Assembly: GCA_002398565.1 (NCBI GenBank)
Contig: DGZP01000126.1
Coordinates: forward strand, 33,034-62,666
Direction: 5' to 3'
Origin: Proteiniphilum sp. UBA4977
GTDB taxonomy: Bacteria > Bacteroidota > Bacteroidia > Bacteroidales > Dysgonomonadaceae
DNA length: 29,633 nucleotides
Under the pieces are notes generated by a model, which worked only from the letters and a program-made list of their open reading frames with translations, made no database searches and had not been told where the DNA came from. Below are positions 7,657-16,353 of the stretch, one piece after another (positions within the stretch are counted from its first letter, which is position 1; each line of letters begins with the position of its first letter). The position numbers and the translations under genes were made by a program.

Positions 7657-8742
7657 TTATTCTGTAGGTGTTGATTGCTTCAGCCCATTTTTCTGTCTTC
7701 CAGCTATGATCTTAGCCAGTTGCAGGTATAGCTTATTATCTTCGGGATCGTCGGAATGGTACAGCTTGTAGAAGGCATCTCCTCCTTGATAATAGGCAAC
7801 TTCCATCCTGTCCCACACCTCATACTGGTCGAATACCCGAATATAATCCTTCATACGATATCCCCATCCATGTTTAGCTAAAGCGCGATCGTCAAATTCC
7901 ATCTCCATGCTCATCCCGTACTTCATGGCATCTTTACAGGCCTTCTCAATCTGCGATATGGGCCTATCTTCACTAAAGAAGTAGTTGGGTTGATAAAAAG
8001 CCTGATCAAAACCGAGCGCTTTCCATTCGTTAAAACCGTCCGAATTAAAATAAGGGATCCAATAGAGCCTTCCGCCTTTCTCGTTGGTGTAGTCTGCTAC
8101 ATCTTTCACCAGATCCCTGCTGTTGGTCGCTTCCTCGGCAACCCAATAGAAACCGGCCAATTCCAGGTTGTCGGGATTTGCCTTTTTGAAGCTTTCAATA
8201 GCATAATCAATATACCATTTTACTGCTTCCAATCGATCTTCTTGTTTAGAGAAGTCCATCACTTTACCATCAATTTCACCCCAATCGGTCTGATTGGGTA
8301 TTGGCTCGGGAACAGTAATAACTACTTTTCGTTTCGAGAATTTCTTCGTGGAACTTTTTCCCCGTATCTCTGAGATTTGACTGTTTAAGGCCATGATTGC
8401 GTTGTCATCACGGAAGTAGTTGTCAATCAGACTGGTCCATTCGGCTTTTCTTGCAGCCAAATCCTTGTAGTATGATGCAAAGCCTCTTGTTCCATCATGT
8501 ATTTCCAGGAAAAGAAATCCATCGAACAACCAATCTTTTTTCCCCTCTTCATTTTCAAGGGATACATAGGGTGCAAAGTGTTCTTTGTCCCACTGAATGG
8601 TACGGTGTGCACCTCCATCATAGATTAGTACCATGTCACGAATGGACAGATCTTGTTTGGGCTTGCATGATTGAACCATGAATCCTGCCGATATGAATAG
8701 CAGTAGAAGTATCTTCTCGCGTGTAATCTTTGGTGTAAACAT
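7657..8742 (-). CDS. DUF4855 lipoprotein (middle of the triplet)
   Basis: This 361-residue protein has a lipobox ending at Cys26 (MVQSC) and consists almost entirely of one DUF4855 domain (about 34-350). The residues after the Cys (KPKQ) lack the acidic surface-export signal of Bacteroidota, which suggests a periplasm-facing anchor. Eight strand-like conserved blocks can be read: DMVLIYDGG (36-44), FDGFLFLEI (73-81), VVITVPEP (140-147), LAGFYWVAEE (195-204), GRLYWIPY (224-231), QAFYQPNYFF (247-256), MSMEMEFD (277-284) and VAYYQGG (315-321). Conserved acids at the ends of blocks four (Glu203) and seven (Glu280, Glu282) are candidate catalytic residues. The gene lies 39 bases after the first paralogue and 66 bases before the third. 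No function is established here; a carbohydrate-active enzyme is my inference. Confidence 0.85.
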   Translation of the reverse strand: MFTPKITREKILLLLFISAGFMVQSCKPKQDLSIRDMVLIYDGGAHRTIQWDKEHFAPYVSLENEEGKKDWLFDGFLFLEIHDGTRGFASYYKDLAARKAEWTSLIDNYFRDDNAIMALNSQISEIRGKSSTKKFSKRKVVITVPEPIPNQTDWGEIDGKVMDFSKQEDRLEAVKWYIDYAIESFKKANPDNLELAGFYWVAEEATNSRDLVKDVADYTNEKGGRLYWIPYFNSDGFNEWKALGFDQAFYQPNYFFSEDRPISQIEKACKDAMKYGMSMEMEFDDRALAKHGWGYRMKDYIRVFDQYEVWDRMEVAYYQGGDAFYKLYHSDDPEDNKLYLQLAKIIAGRQKNGLKQSTPTE

Positions 8743-8781
8743 ACTGTTTTCAAATGAAATGTTTCTGGTGTGTAAATTCTA

Positions 8782-9903
8782 TCAGGGTCTCTCTGTCACG
8801 AACATACAGAACTTGTGATAAAGCATCTCGTCTTTTGTGTCTATAGATTTTGATAGCTTGTACAATGCTGTTCCTCCTTGGTAATATGCAATCCTCCTAT
8901 TTTTCCATATACCATACTCCTTGAAGGCGTTCATATAGTTTTCAAGTCTGTATCCCCAGTTTCCGTCTGCAACCAAGGCTCTTTCATCGAACTCTATCTC
9001 CATGTCCATTCCGTATTTTACAGCATCTTCACATGCTTTGTTCAGGAATGAGATCGGTCGCGATTCATTGAAGAAATAGTTGGGTTGATAATAGGCATAA
9101 TTGAACGCAAGCTGCTTCCAGTCGAATGCGCCGTCTGAACCATGGTAGGGAATCCAAACAAAACTATATTTGAAGCTGTAGAGATAGGAGGAGAGGTCTG
9201 ACAAGATCTCTCTTGTATTGGTAGCTTCTTCTGCAATCCAATAAAATCCGGCAAGCTCCAGGTTGTTGTAATCCAACTCGCTGAATCTTTGTCTGGTATA
9301 ATCAATGTACCATTTGCAGGCGGCAACCCGATCACTTGCTTTTGAGAAATCTAGCATGACCCCATTTCTCACGCTTCCCCAGTCCTTCTGGATCTTTATA
9401 GGTTCAGGGATTCCAATCACTACTTTTCTTTTTTCTGCAGGTTCACCCAGTCGCACCTTGGCTCTTTCAATCGATCTATTCAGTGCTCCAAGACAATAAC
9501 GGGACTGGAAATAGTGATCAACCAGTTTTTTCCAATCTTGCTGGTTTGCCGGAACCGGTGTATATCCTGTCGCAAATGATTTACCATCACCGTTGTGAAT
9601 CTCTAAAAACAGGAATGAATCGAACATCCATTTTTCTTCACCTGATTTATCCTTGTAGGTAACGTATGGCTCGATCAATTCTTCGTTCCAATGATAACTC
9701 CTATGAGATCCCCCTGAATAGAGCAGGACTATATCTTTATTTTCCAGCAAATTTGTCCTTTTCTTTTCTCTTTCGTAGAATGTATCTTTATCCTCTTCCT
9801 GAAGGGGAGGGGGGTCAATATTACCTGTTTCACCATTTCTACATGATGAGACAATAATCGCGACTAAAAGGAACCAGTAGATGTATATAGTTGTTTTATT
9901 CAT
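8782..9903 (-). CDS. DUF4855 lipoprotein (first of the triplet)
   Basis: This 373-residue lipoprotein has its lipobox at Cys21 (IVSSC). A polar linker rich in Pro, Glu and Asp (about 22-50) precedes the single DUF4855 domain (about 56-370). The same eight blocks as in the middle paralogue are present, among them DIVLLYSGG (57-65), VVIGIPEP (161-168), LAGFYWIAEE (217-226), AYYQPNYFF (270-278), MDMEIEFDERAL (299-310) and IAYYQGG (338-344). The conserved acids are Glu225, Glu302, Glu304 and Asp306. It follows the discoidin-like lipoprotein gene by 78 bases that contain a terminator-like hairpin, so it may be transcribed by read-through or separately. It is closer to the middle paralogue than to the GH16-fused one (for example GFYW-x-AEEATN). 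The substrate is unknown. Confidence 0.85.
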   Translation of the reverse strand: MNKTTIYIYWFLLVAIIVSSCRNGETGNIDPPPLQEEDKDTFYEREKKRTNLLENKDIVLLYSGGSHRSYHWNEELIEPYVTYKDKSGEEKWMFDSFLFLEIHNGDGKSFATGYTPVPANQQDWKKLVDHYFQSRYCLGALNRSIERAKVRLGEPAEKRKVVIGIPEPIKIQKDWGSVRNGVMLDFSKASDRVAACKWYIDYTRQRFSELDYNNLELAGFYWIAEEATNTREILSDLSSYLYSFKYSFVWIPYHGSDGAFDWKQLAFNYAYYQPNYFFNESRPISFLNKACEDAVKYGMDMEIEFDERALVADGNWGYRLENYMNAFKEYGIWKNRRIAYYQGGTALYKLSKSIDTKDEMLYHKFCMFVTERP

Positions 9904-9915
9904 ATAGAATGAAAA

Positions 9916-9969
9916 AATCTTTTCCAGGTGAAATAGAAATATCTGTTTTTACATTACCTGGAAAAGATT
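9916..9969 (-). terminator. Strong hairpin with U-tract between lipoprotein and DUF4855 genes
   Basis: A perfect 14-base inverted repeat (9916-9929 and 9956-9969, AATCTTTTCCAGGT and its complement) encloses a 26-base AT-rich loop. On the minus-strand transcript the second arm runs straight into U residues (GATTTTTTC). It sits 12 bases after the stop of 9982-10872 and 12 bases before the start of 8782-9903. It would end or attenuate the SusC/SusD/lipoprotein transcript before the DUF4855 genes. Confidence 0.75.
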
Positions 9970-9981
9970 AAGTTGTATGAT

Positions 9982-10872
9982 TTATTTATTCCATGCCCAG
10001 AGGCTCAGTTCACAAATTGAAATATTGGTTAGCGGGGCAGTACTTCTCCAGTTCTTCCTGCAGATAATGCGCAGATACCTTACACTTGGACTCCCCTCTT
10101 TTTCAAAGTGGACATTGTCTCCTTCAGCAAAATCAGCCAGTGTGGAAGATGAATTGTCTATGTCGGCTAATTTTGTCCAATCGGCCCAATTACCACTTGC
10201 AGGAGGTTCACCAGGTGACATATAACCCCAAAGTTCGTATTTCTGCGGGCAGGTGTGGGTGTATGCCCAGTACAAATGTACTTTGAACTGCTTCAAGTCA
10301 TAATAACTGCCATCGTAACGCGTGCCAATATCGAAGGTGAACGAACTTGTTGTCCAGTAATTTTCATAATTAATTGTTGCATAGGTCTCAGGAACCGTCA
10401 TGAAGCGACCGTCCCAAAGGCAGGTCATGGGCGACCCACCAACAGGTGTGTCGTTGGCCAGGTTGTTGGCTTTGAACTTCGATTTGTCCACCACGATATA
10501 TTCGGGGATGGAAGCTGAAACCGTATAGATGATATCGTCATAAAGATTGTTCACTGAGATTTCGAACGGCTCTGTTAAATCCAACGTCAAAACAGTATCG
10601 GTAGGGGCAAGTAGGGTGGCTCTTTTGGAGACACTCAAATTCACCTTTACCTCCTTCAGGTTTTTCAAGTTGAAGAACTCGAAAACAATGGTTCGGTCCT
10701 TGTCCGATATCTTGGCATTCACGATGTTGGGCCCATCCTTGGCTGTCACCGCCTTGAAAGGGGTCAGCACTGGATTTAAAGGAATTGATTCATCCAGTTT
10801 ATCCTCACTGCAGGATAAAAGGACAATTCCTCCAAGGAATATTATGCTTACATAAATCAATAGATTTTTCAT
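9982..10872 (-). CDS. Surface lipoprotein with Ig-like N-domain and discoidin-like C-domain
   Basis: This 296-residue lipoprotein (lipobox LLSC, Cys21) occupies the SusE/SusF-like place after a SusC/SusD pair and probably binds glycan at the cell surface. The residues after the Cys are acidic (SEDKLDE), in keeping with the Bacteroidota surface-export signal. Residues 35-125 look like the Ig-like domains common in these lipoproteins (DUF5018-type pattern, ending YTVSASIPE). Residues 130-296 resemble the F5/8 type C or DUF5000 discoidin-like fold: SPMTCLWDGR, then a Trp/Tyr-rich core, and SVRYLRIICRKNW followed by a C-terminal ISICELSLWAW strand. Domain family names are from pattern memory and less certain than the lipoprotein call. 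The gene is 21 bases after SusD, in one operon. Confidence 0.75.
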   Translation of the reverse strand: MKNLLIYVSIIFLGGIVLLSCSEDKLDESIPLNPVLTPFKAVTAKDGPNIVNAKISDKDRTIVFEFFNLKNLKEVKVNLSVSKRATLLAPTDTVLTLDLTEPFEISVNNLYDDIIYTVSASIPEYIVVDKSKFKANNLANDTPVGGSPMTCLWDGRFMTVPETYATINYENYWTTSSFTFDIGTRYDGSYYDLKQFKVHLYWAYTHTCPQKYELWGYMSPGEPPASGNWADWTKLADIDNSSSTLADFAEGDNVHFEKEGSPSVRYLRIICRKNWRSTAPLTNISICELSLWAWNK

Positions 10873-10893
10873 ATGCTATTATATTTTAGATGG

Positions 10894-12870
10894 TTACCAC
10901 CAAGGGTTTTGTACCAGGTTGTTACTCTTGTTAATTTCAGTCTCGGGGATTGGGAAGAGATAATATGCTTTCTCAAATACACGCGTTTCAAAAGGAACTC
11001 TTTTGTAGAAGTCGGTGAAGTTGAAATTGTTCGCGGCGGCATCACCGGCGTTGATGTTCATCCCCCACATGCGGCCTCCATCACCCCATTTGCGGTCATC
11101 AATAGCGCCTCCAGCATCCGGGGTATGTGCCAGCCATCGTCTGCGTGAGGTAAAATAGCGATCACCCTCGAAGGCCAGCTCAATCTGTCTTTCCCTTAAA
11201 ATGAACTCACGTTGCAGCTCTTTGTTGCCCGTAATCTCGGGATTGGTGACAAAGGCACTGGGTACACCCGCTCTTTCCCTGATCAGATCCCAGTATTTGC
11301 GAATATTGCCGTTTGTTGGATCATACTCGTTCAAAGCTTCCACATAATCCAACAGTATCTGGGCATAGCGTATATAGACGTTCATGTATTGTTGTGGGAA
11401 GGTACGATCTCTCATATTCGCCATCGGATCATTGTTTTTTTGTGCCAGGTATCCGGTTCTTGGGTAGAAGGTGTAGGTGCCTGACCCGCGGGATACTCCT
11501 CCCAGGTAAAGTTCTACTCTCGCGTACCCATTTTTCTGTCCTGCAGAACTATAATAGTTCCGCTTGTCAATGTCGTCAGGAACTTGTGGTATCACGCGCT
11601 TGTTATACATGATTGAGGCATAGAAGCGAGGTTCACGGTTGGCATACATGTTCCAATCACCAGTCCAATGCCCCCAAGCTTTCGATTCCCGTATATCCTG
11701 GATCATCTGTTTGCGGCCTGCTTCTGTGTTGATCGCCCTGTTATTAGGATTCCAATGTGGATGAGGCTCGGTTGAGAAACCTTCTTCCACATACCCCGAT
11801 GTGGGGTCGTCAATCGTTTTCCCGTTCGACATCAGGAAGGCGTCGACTACACGCTGGGTCGGACCAACGCCACCCAGGTTGTTTGGACCGGGAGAAGCAT
11901 GTATCATCCAGGCTTCCGTGTTATAATCTCCATATTGGCCGAAGATGATTTCACTATTCCATTTTTTCAATTGAACATCCACCAATGACTTGTAGGGATT
12001 AAACTCCCCACCGCCATCTTCGTTGTTCTTATACAGCCGCAGTTTGGCATCCGGATTGTTTTCGGAAATCTTGATCACCTCAAGGCTAGCCTCTGCTGCC
12101 CTTCTCCATTTTGTCTCATCGTAGGTGGTGTTCACTAACGGCGTTCCATCAGGGTTCTTGAAGTCAAGATATTCCTTGTTGCCATTCCACTGGGGGCTGG
12201 CCGCAAAGGTTAGCACAATCGATTTCACCGATTTACAAACGATCTTATTGGGTCTTCCCAGCTGATTCTGGTCGTTCCACCAATGAAGTGGCAAGTCTTT
12301 TTCTGCAGAGTCCATCATCTCAACGATGTAATCCACACATTCGTCAAAAGATGCCCGAGCCATGTTCACGAAGTCTGCCTCGTTTCCTTGCTGCTCTTTC
12401 AGCAATACTACAGGTCCGTACTGACGCAGCAGCAACCAGTAATAATAGCCGCGTAAGAATCTGGCCTCAGCCTTGTATTGTGTTTTTAAATCAGCACTTA
12501 ACTCCCCGTTCCTGTCCACATTGTTCTCAAAAACGAAAGAGGCCCTTATCGCCCTGTACCAGAGCGCGTACTTGTTGTAGAAGCCAGAGCTGGGTGTCCA
12601 GTTACCCAAATTGATGGGATAGGTGTTGTAAACTGTCCAGGTTAAATCAATCTCGTCAGAAAGTCCCAGCCAGGGATCATCCTGGTGTAGGTTATGCTTC
12701 GGTATCGCTGCATATATGTTGGCCAGGTATCCTTCTGTTTCCTTGCGTGAGTTCCAAACCATGTCATCTGTTTTCATGTCATCGGGTAGCTTATCCAGAA
12801 AGTCTGCACAACCCGCAAAGAAAAACAGCTGAATCAAAAATAAACCTAATATAATTTTTTTCATCTTCAT
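10894..12870 (-). CDS. SusD/RagB family outer-membrane lipoprotein (pair B)
   Basis: This 658-residue SusD-type binding lipoprotein has its lipobox at Cys21 (FFAGC) and the typical ADFLDKLPDD start. The family helical core is visible (EARFLRGYYYWLLLRQYGPVVLL, about 131-153, written here as one landmark in two parts: EARFLRGYYYW and LLLRQYGPVVLL). The C-terminal landmarks are RYAQILLDYVEALNEY, RERAGVP and ERQIELAFEGDRYFTSRRW. It is longer than pair A and pair C SusDs (541 and 517 residues), mostly through a larger middle region (about 280-480). The gene starts 6 bases after its SusC partner stops. It would bind the substrate of the DUF4855 locus, but which glycan is not readable. Confidence 0.95.
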   Translation of the reverse strand: MKMKKIILGLFLIQLFFFAGCADFLDKLPDDMKTDDMVWNSRKETEGYLANIYAAIPKHNLHQDDPWLGLSDEIDLTWTVYNTYPINLGNWTPSSGFYNKYALWYRAIRASFVFENNVDRNGELSADLKTQYKAEARFLRGYYYWLLLRQYGPVVLLKEQQGNEADFVNMARASFDECVDYIVEMMDSAEKDLPLHWWNDQNQLGRPNKIVCKSVKSIVLTFAASPQWNGNKEYLDFKNPDGTPLVNTTYDETKWRRAAEASLEVIKISENNPDAKLRLYKNNEDGGGEFNPYKSLVDVQLKKWNSEIIFGQYGDYNTEAWMIHASPGPNNLGGVGPTQRVVDAFLMSNGKTIDDPTSGYVEEGFSTEPHPHWNPNNRAINTEAGRKQMIQDIRESKAWGHWTGDWNMYANREPRFYASIMYNKRVIPQVPDDIDKRNYYSSAGQKNGYARVELYLGGVSRGSGTYTFYPRTGYLAQKNNDPMANMRDRTFPQQYMNVYIRYAQILLDYVEALNEYDPTNGNIRKYWDLIRERAGVPSAFVTNPEITGNKELQREFILRERQIELAFEGDRYFTSRRRWLAHTPDAGGAIDDRKWGDGGRMWGMNINAGDAAANNFNFTDFYKRVPFETRVFEKAYYLFPIPETEINKSNNLVQNPWW

Positions 12871-12876
12871 TTTTTC

Positions 12877-15800
12877 TTAAAATGTTGTTCTAATACCGAA
12901 ATTGAATTTTCTTGGGATAGGATACTTGTTCCCGTTCGGAGAACCTGTTTCGGGATCCCACATGTCCCATGGAGAAAATAGTGCAACGTTTGTGGCAAGA
13001 ACATGTATCCTTAAGGATTGCAACCCCAAAACGGATATCAGTTTCTTGTTGAAGGTGTAGCCCAGTTCCATGTCAGCCAATCGAAGCAAGCTGCCATCAT
13101 AGATGTTACGAGTAGAGGCTTGCCAGTTGTTTGTTGACCTGCCGTCGGAATGACGTGGATAAAACGCATTCGGGTCTGGATTTTCTACAGTCCATCTGTC
13201 CAGTGCTTTATCAAACACGTTCCCCTTGCCGACACCCTCGCTGAATGGTATGAAGGTTGATCCACCCAACTCGTAACTCACTCTGGCCTGTCCCCTGAAG
13301 AACATGCCAAAATCGATCCCTTTCCACATGAGCTGTGTGCCGAAACCATAAATGATTTCAGGAATGTTTGAATAACCGATTGCGGTTTCATCATCTGCAT
13401 CAATCACCCCATCGTCGTTAATGTCCCGATATTTCACATCACCCGGGCGTACCGTACCAAACTTTTGCTCCGGGCTATTGTCAATCTCAGCTTGATCAGC
13501 AAACAATCCTTCCGCGATCAACCCAAATCTCTGGCCCAAGGGGTGTCCTGTCCGCATGCGGTAAGCATATTCCATCACAGGTTCATCCATTTCAATAATC
13601 TTGTTACGCGTGAAGGAGAAGTTGCCATAAAAACGATATTGTAATTTGTCAATATTGTTGTTCAGCTCAAGAGTGGTTTCAACCCCTTCGTTCTTCATGA
13701 TACCCATGTTCGCGTAAGGTTGTTGATTGAGACCGGCAATTGCGGGTAACGATCCACGCTGGATCAAGATGTCACTTCTCTTCTCATGGAAATAATCCAC
13801 ATCCATTGTGAAAGCGTTGTCAAACAGTCCAATCTCGAAACCGATGTTCTTTTTCAAACCTTTTTCCCAGGTCAGGTTTGATACCCCGATCTGGCTTTCA
13901 CCTACACCAATAACGGTAGTTGGATTAAATCCAAAGGCATAGTTTCCTAAGCCACCACCCCATGTTGATAGATAGCCATAACGTAAGTTGGAGGGCAACG
14001 CGTCTGATCCGACCAATCCAATCGAGGCCCTAAATTTTAAGAGATTAATTGATTGTACATTCCAAAAAGGCTCGTTTGATATCAAATAGCCAACGGCACC
14101 CGCAGGAAACACCCCGAAGCGTTTATCCTGTGGAAAGTTCTCTGATCCGTTGTAACCCACGTTGAACTCACCAAAATAGGTATCCCTGAATGCATAGGTT
14201 GCCCTGAAAGCAAGACCCTGTTTTCTATATGGTAATGCCATGATTGAACTGCCCGCGGATCCATTGATATAATCCCGTTGATAGTACATGCCCATACCGC
14301 TTACCCGGTGTTCCTTATTGAACAATTTTTCATAGTTCAATTGTGCTTTCGCTTCAATTGCTCTATTGGAACCTAGTGATGTTGCATAACCCAAAAACTC
14401 CTGTCCCGCATCTATCTCTTTGGTGATCAATTTGCCGGTTTCATCATCTACGCCATCGACTGCATAGGTGGATGAGTTCTTATTCCTGCGCTGAATGGTA
14501 CTGTTAAACGCGTCGAAAGAGAAGAACCCCTTGAAATTCAATCCATCCAGAAGCATCGAGAGATCTTGGTTCAAGATGAACTGACTCATTATCTCGGTGT
14601 TGAAGCGGGTGTTATATCCGGAACCGTGCAATCGTTCTGCCGGGTTTTTTTCGCCAACCTGACTGGGTGCTCCCCAGCCCCATTCAATCGTTCCGTCAGG
14701 TTTTTCCCCTATAGGAAGACGTACCGGACTTGAGAGAGGTGTTGCTAGATAGGACCAATAGAACAATTCATCTGATGGACTGCCGAAGTAGGTGGAATAT
14801 AGCGTCCTCGAACCTACTCCAGGTTCATGGATATCAGTAAGATTGGCTCCTAATTCCAGGTTGACTACCGTGGAATTCGTTACCGTAATGTCCACATTCG
14901 AGCGGAAATTGTACCGTTTCAGGTTGATGTTTGTACTATAGCCATTCAGTCCATAATCTTTTAAATTGCCATTGTCATGCAGTACCCCACCGCTAATGAA
15001 ATAGCGGGCTCTCTCTCCACCACCCCTGATAGTGATGTTCGCATTGGTATTGTTAGACCAGTCTTTGAATATTTGATCAAACCAATCTACATTGGGGTAT
15101 AAAAAACGGTTTACACCCCGTTCTAGATAATCAATATACTGTTCTGTATAGTTTTCTCTGCCTGCTGCCTCGTTATATAATCTGGCATAGTCTGCTCCAT
15201 CTACAAATTTGGGCATATTGGGCAGATCAGATATGCCTGTCTCCATTTTGAACTCCACAACCGGTTTTTGGGCAATACCCCTGCGCGTGGTAACCAATAC
15301 CACCCCATTCGCAGCCCTTACACCATACACCGCAGTGGCTGAAGCATCCTTCAATAGTGAGATCGACTCCACCTCCTCAATTGCAATATTTGACATGTCC
15401 CTCTCGACGCCGTCAACCAGTATAAGTGGACTTCTGTTGGCGCCTAAAGTGGCAATACCACGCACCCAGAAGGAGGCATTATCATATCCCGGTTCTCCCG
15501 ATCTCTGGACGATTGTTGCTCCGGCAATCTTACCGGATAACGCTGAAACCAGTGAGCGCTGAGGAATATCGAGCGCTTCCGTCTTAATGGTTGAAATGGA
15601 TCCGATCACGCTGGCTTTTCTTTGAGATCCCATCCCCACGACCACAGCTTCCTCAAGGAGCGTGGTTGCTTCTCTCAGGGTTACATCGATAGCCAGTCTC
15701 TCCTTCACTTGTATCGTTTGGTCTTCAAAGCCAATGTAGGAGAAAACAAGATTATTTCCTCTAGCGGCCTCAATCACATAGTAGCCATCAATATCTGTAA

Positions 15801-16005
15801 CTACGCCGGTGGAGGTTCCCTCAATTATGACATTGGCTCCTGGGAGAGCTTGTCCATTAGCATCTGTTACTTTACCTCGAATCTGTAAGGTGCCGTCTTG
15901 GTAGTTTTTGTGAACATTTTCGTCAATTATAGTACTTGCTTGTGTTGTGTTACAAACAACCATGAATATTAACAAAAACGTTAGTTTGAATAAACTTTTT
16001 TTCAT
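12877..16005 (-). CDS. SusC/RagA family TonB-linked outer-membrane transporter (pair B)
   Basis: This 1042-residue TonB-dependent transporter shows a signal peptide (about 1-23), a carboxypeptidase-D regulatory-like domain (about 40-110), a TonB box variant (EEAVVVGMG, 118-126), and a canonical plug with LILVDGVERDM, ISLLKDASATAVYG and ANGVVLVTTRRG. A barrel follows, ending in FNFGIRTTF. No STN domain is present, so an anti-sigma partner is not expected. It is the first gene of the set with 10894-12870 and 9982-10872. The 341 bases before it probably hold its promoter. No regulator of the hybrid two-component or SusR type lies nearby, so control is likely from elsewhere or by a distant sigma factor. 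Confidence 0.95.
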   Translation of the reverse strand: MKKSLFKLTFLLIFMVVCNTTQASTIIDENVHKNYQDGTLQIRGKVTDANGQALPGANVIIEGTSTGVVTDIDGYYVIEAARGNNLVFSYIGFEDQTIQVKERLAIDVTLREATTLLEEAVVVGMGSQRKASVIGSISTIKTEALDIPQRSLVSALSGKIAGATIVQRSGEPGYDNASFWVRGIATLGANRSPLILVDGVERDMSNIAIEEVESISLLKDASATAVYGVRAANGVVLVTTRRGIAQKPVVEFKMETGISDLPNMPKFVDGADYARLYNEAAGRENYTEQYIDYLERGVNRFLYPNVDWFDQIFKDWSNNTNANITIRGGGERARYFISGGVLHDNGNLKDYGLNGYSTNINLKRYNFRSNVDITVTNSTVVNLELGANLTDIHEPGVGSRTLYSTYFGSPSDELFYWSYLATPLSSPVRLPIGEKPDGTIEWGWGAPSQVGEKNPAERLHGSGYNTRFNTEIMSQFILNQDLSMLLDGLNFKGFFSFDAFNSTIQRRNKNSSTYAVDGVDDETGKLITKEIDAGQEFLGYATSLGSNRAIEAKAQLNYEKLFNKEHRVSGMGMYYQRDYINGSAGSSIMALPYRKQGLAFRATYAFRDTYFGEFNVGYNGSENFPQDKRFGVFPAGAVGYLISNEPFWNVQSINLLKFRASIGLVGSDALPSNLRYGYLSTWGGGLGNYAFGFNPTTVIGVGESQIGVSNLTWEKGLKKNIGFEIGLFDNAFTMDVDYFHEKRSDILIQRGSLPAIAGLNQQPYANMGIMKNEGVETTLELNNNIDKLQYRFYGNFSFTRNKIIEMDEPVMEYAYRMRTGHPLGQRFGLIAEGLFADQAEIDNSPEQKFGTVRPGDVKYRDINDDGVIDADDETAIGYSNIPEIIYGFGTQLMWKGIDFGMFFRGQARVSYELGGSTFIPFSEGVGKGNVFDKALDRWTVENPDPNAFYPRHSDGRSTNNWQASTRNIYDGSLLRLADMELGYTFNKKLISVLGLQSLRIHVLATNVALFSPWDMWDPETGSPNGNKYPIPRKFNFGIRTTF

Positions 16006-16346
16006 TTTTTCATTTTTTTGTTTATTTACTCTGTATTAGTGGTTTCACGTTTTTTAAAATTTATTGTTAGTGTTTATTTTTCATTATTGATTAAATATTC
16101 ATGTTTCACTTTTGTCCCTATGTCGATAACAAATATTATTATTCAATTATTAGCCTGTACGCATGTTTTTAATGATATATTTATGAGAATGAGGCATTAA
16201 ATCACTTTTAACCATTTCGTTAAACTAATTACCAGTTTTTTGAACGAGAAGCTACTTAGTACGGATTTTTTTAATTGATTGGTAATGTGTAGATTATTCG
16301 TCTTATTTAGATCTTTCATGCAAAATGGGCAGAAATGATCTGATTT
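16006..16346. other. AT-rich spacer upstream of SusC (pair B)
   Basis: These 341 bases separate the isomerase gene from SusC and probably include the SusC leader and promoter. I find no perfect TAnnTTTG -7 box on the minus strand; the nearest is AATATTTG around 16130, with one mismatch and no -33 partner at the right distance. A 7-base inverted repeat (ATTACCA..TGGTAAT, about 16229-16287) has a long loop and may be chance. The last 35 bases are the 3' flank of the isomerase gene that is shared with the decayed copy near 4859-4895. Confidence 0.5.
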
Positions 16347-16353
16347 TTATTCC
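16341..16353. repeat. 13-base direct repeat at the isomerase gene 3' end (partner 16895-16907)
   Basis: TGATTTTTATTCC occurs here, straddling the stop region, and again inside the gene at 16895-16907, 554 bases apart. The truncated copy at 4831-5205 joins exactly these two contexts across a single repeat copy (one base changed to TGATTTTTGTTCC). This marks the likely end points of its deletion. Confidence 0.8.
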
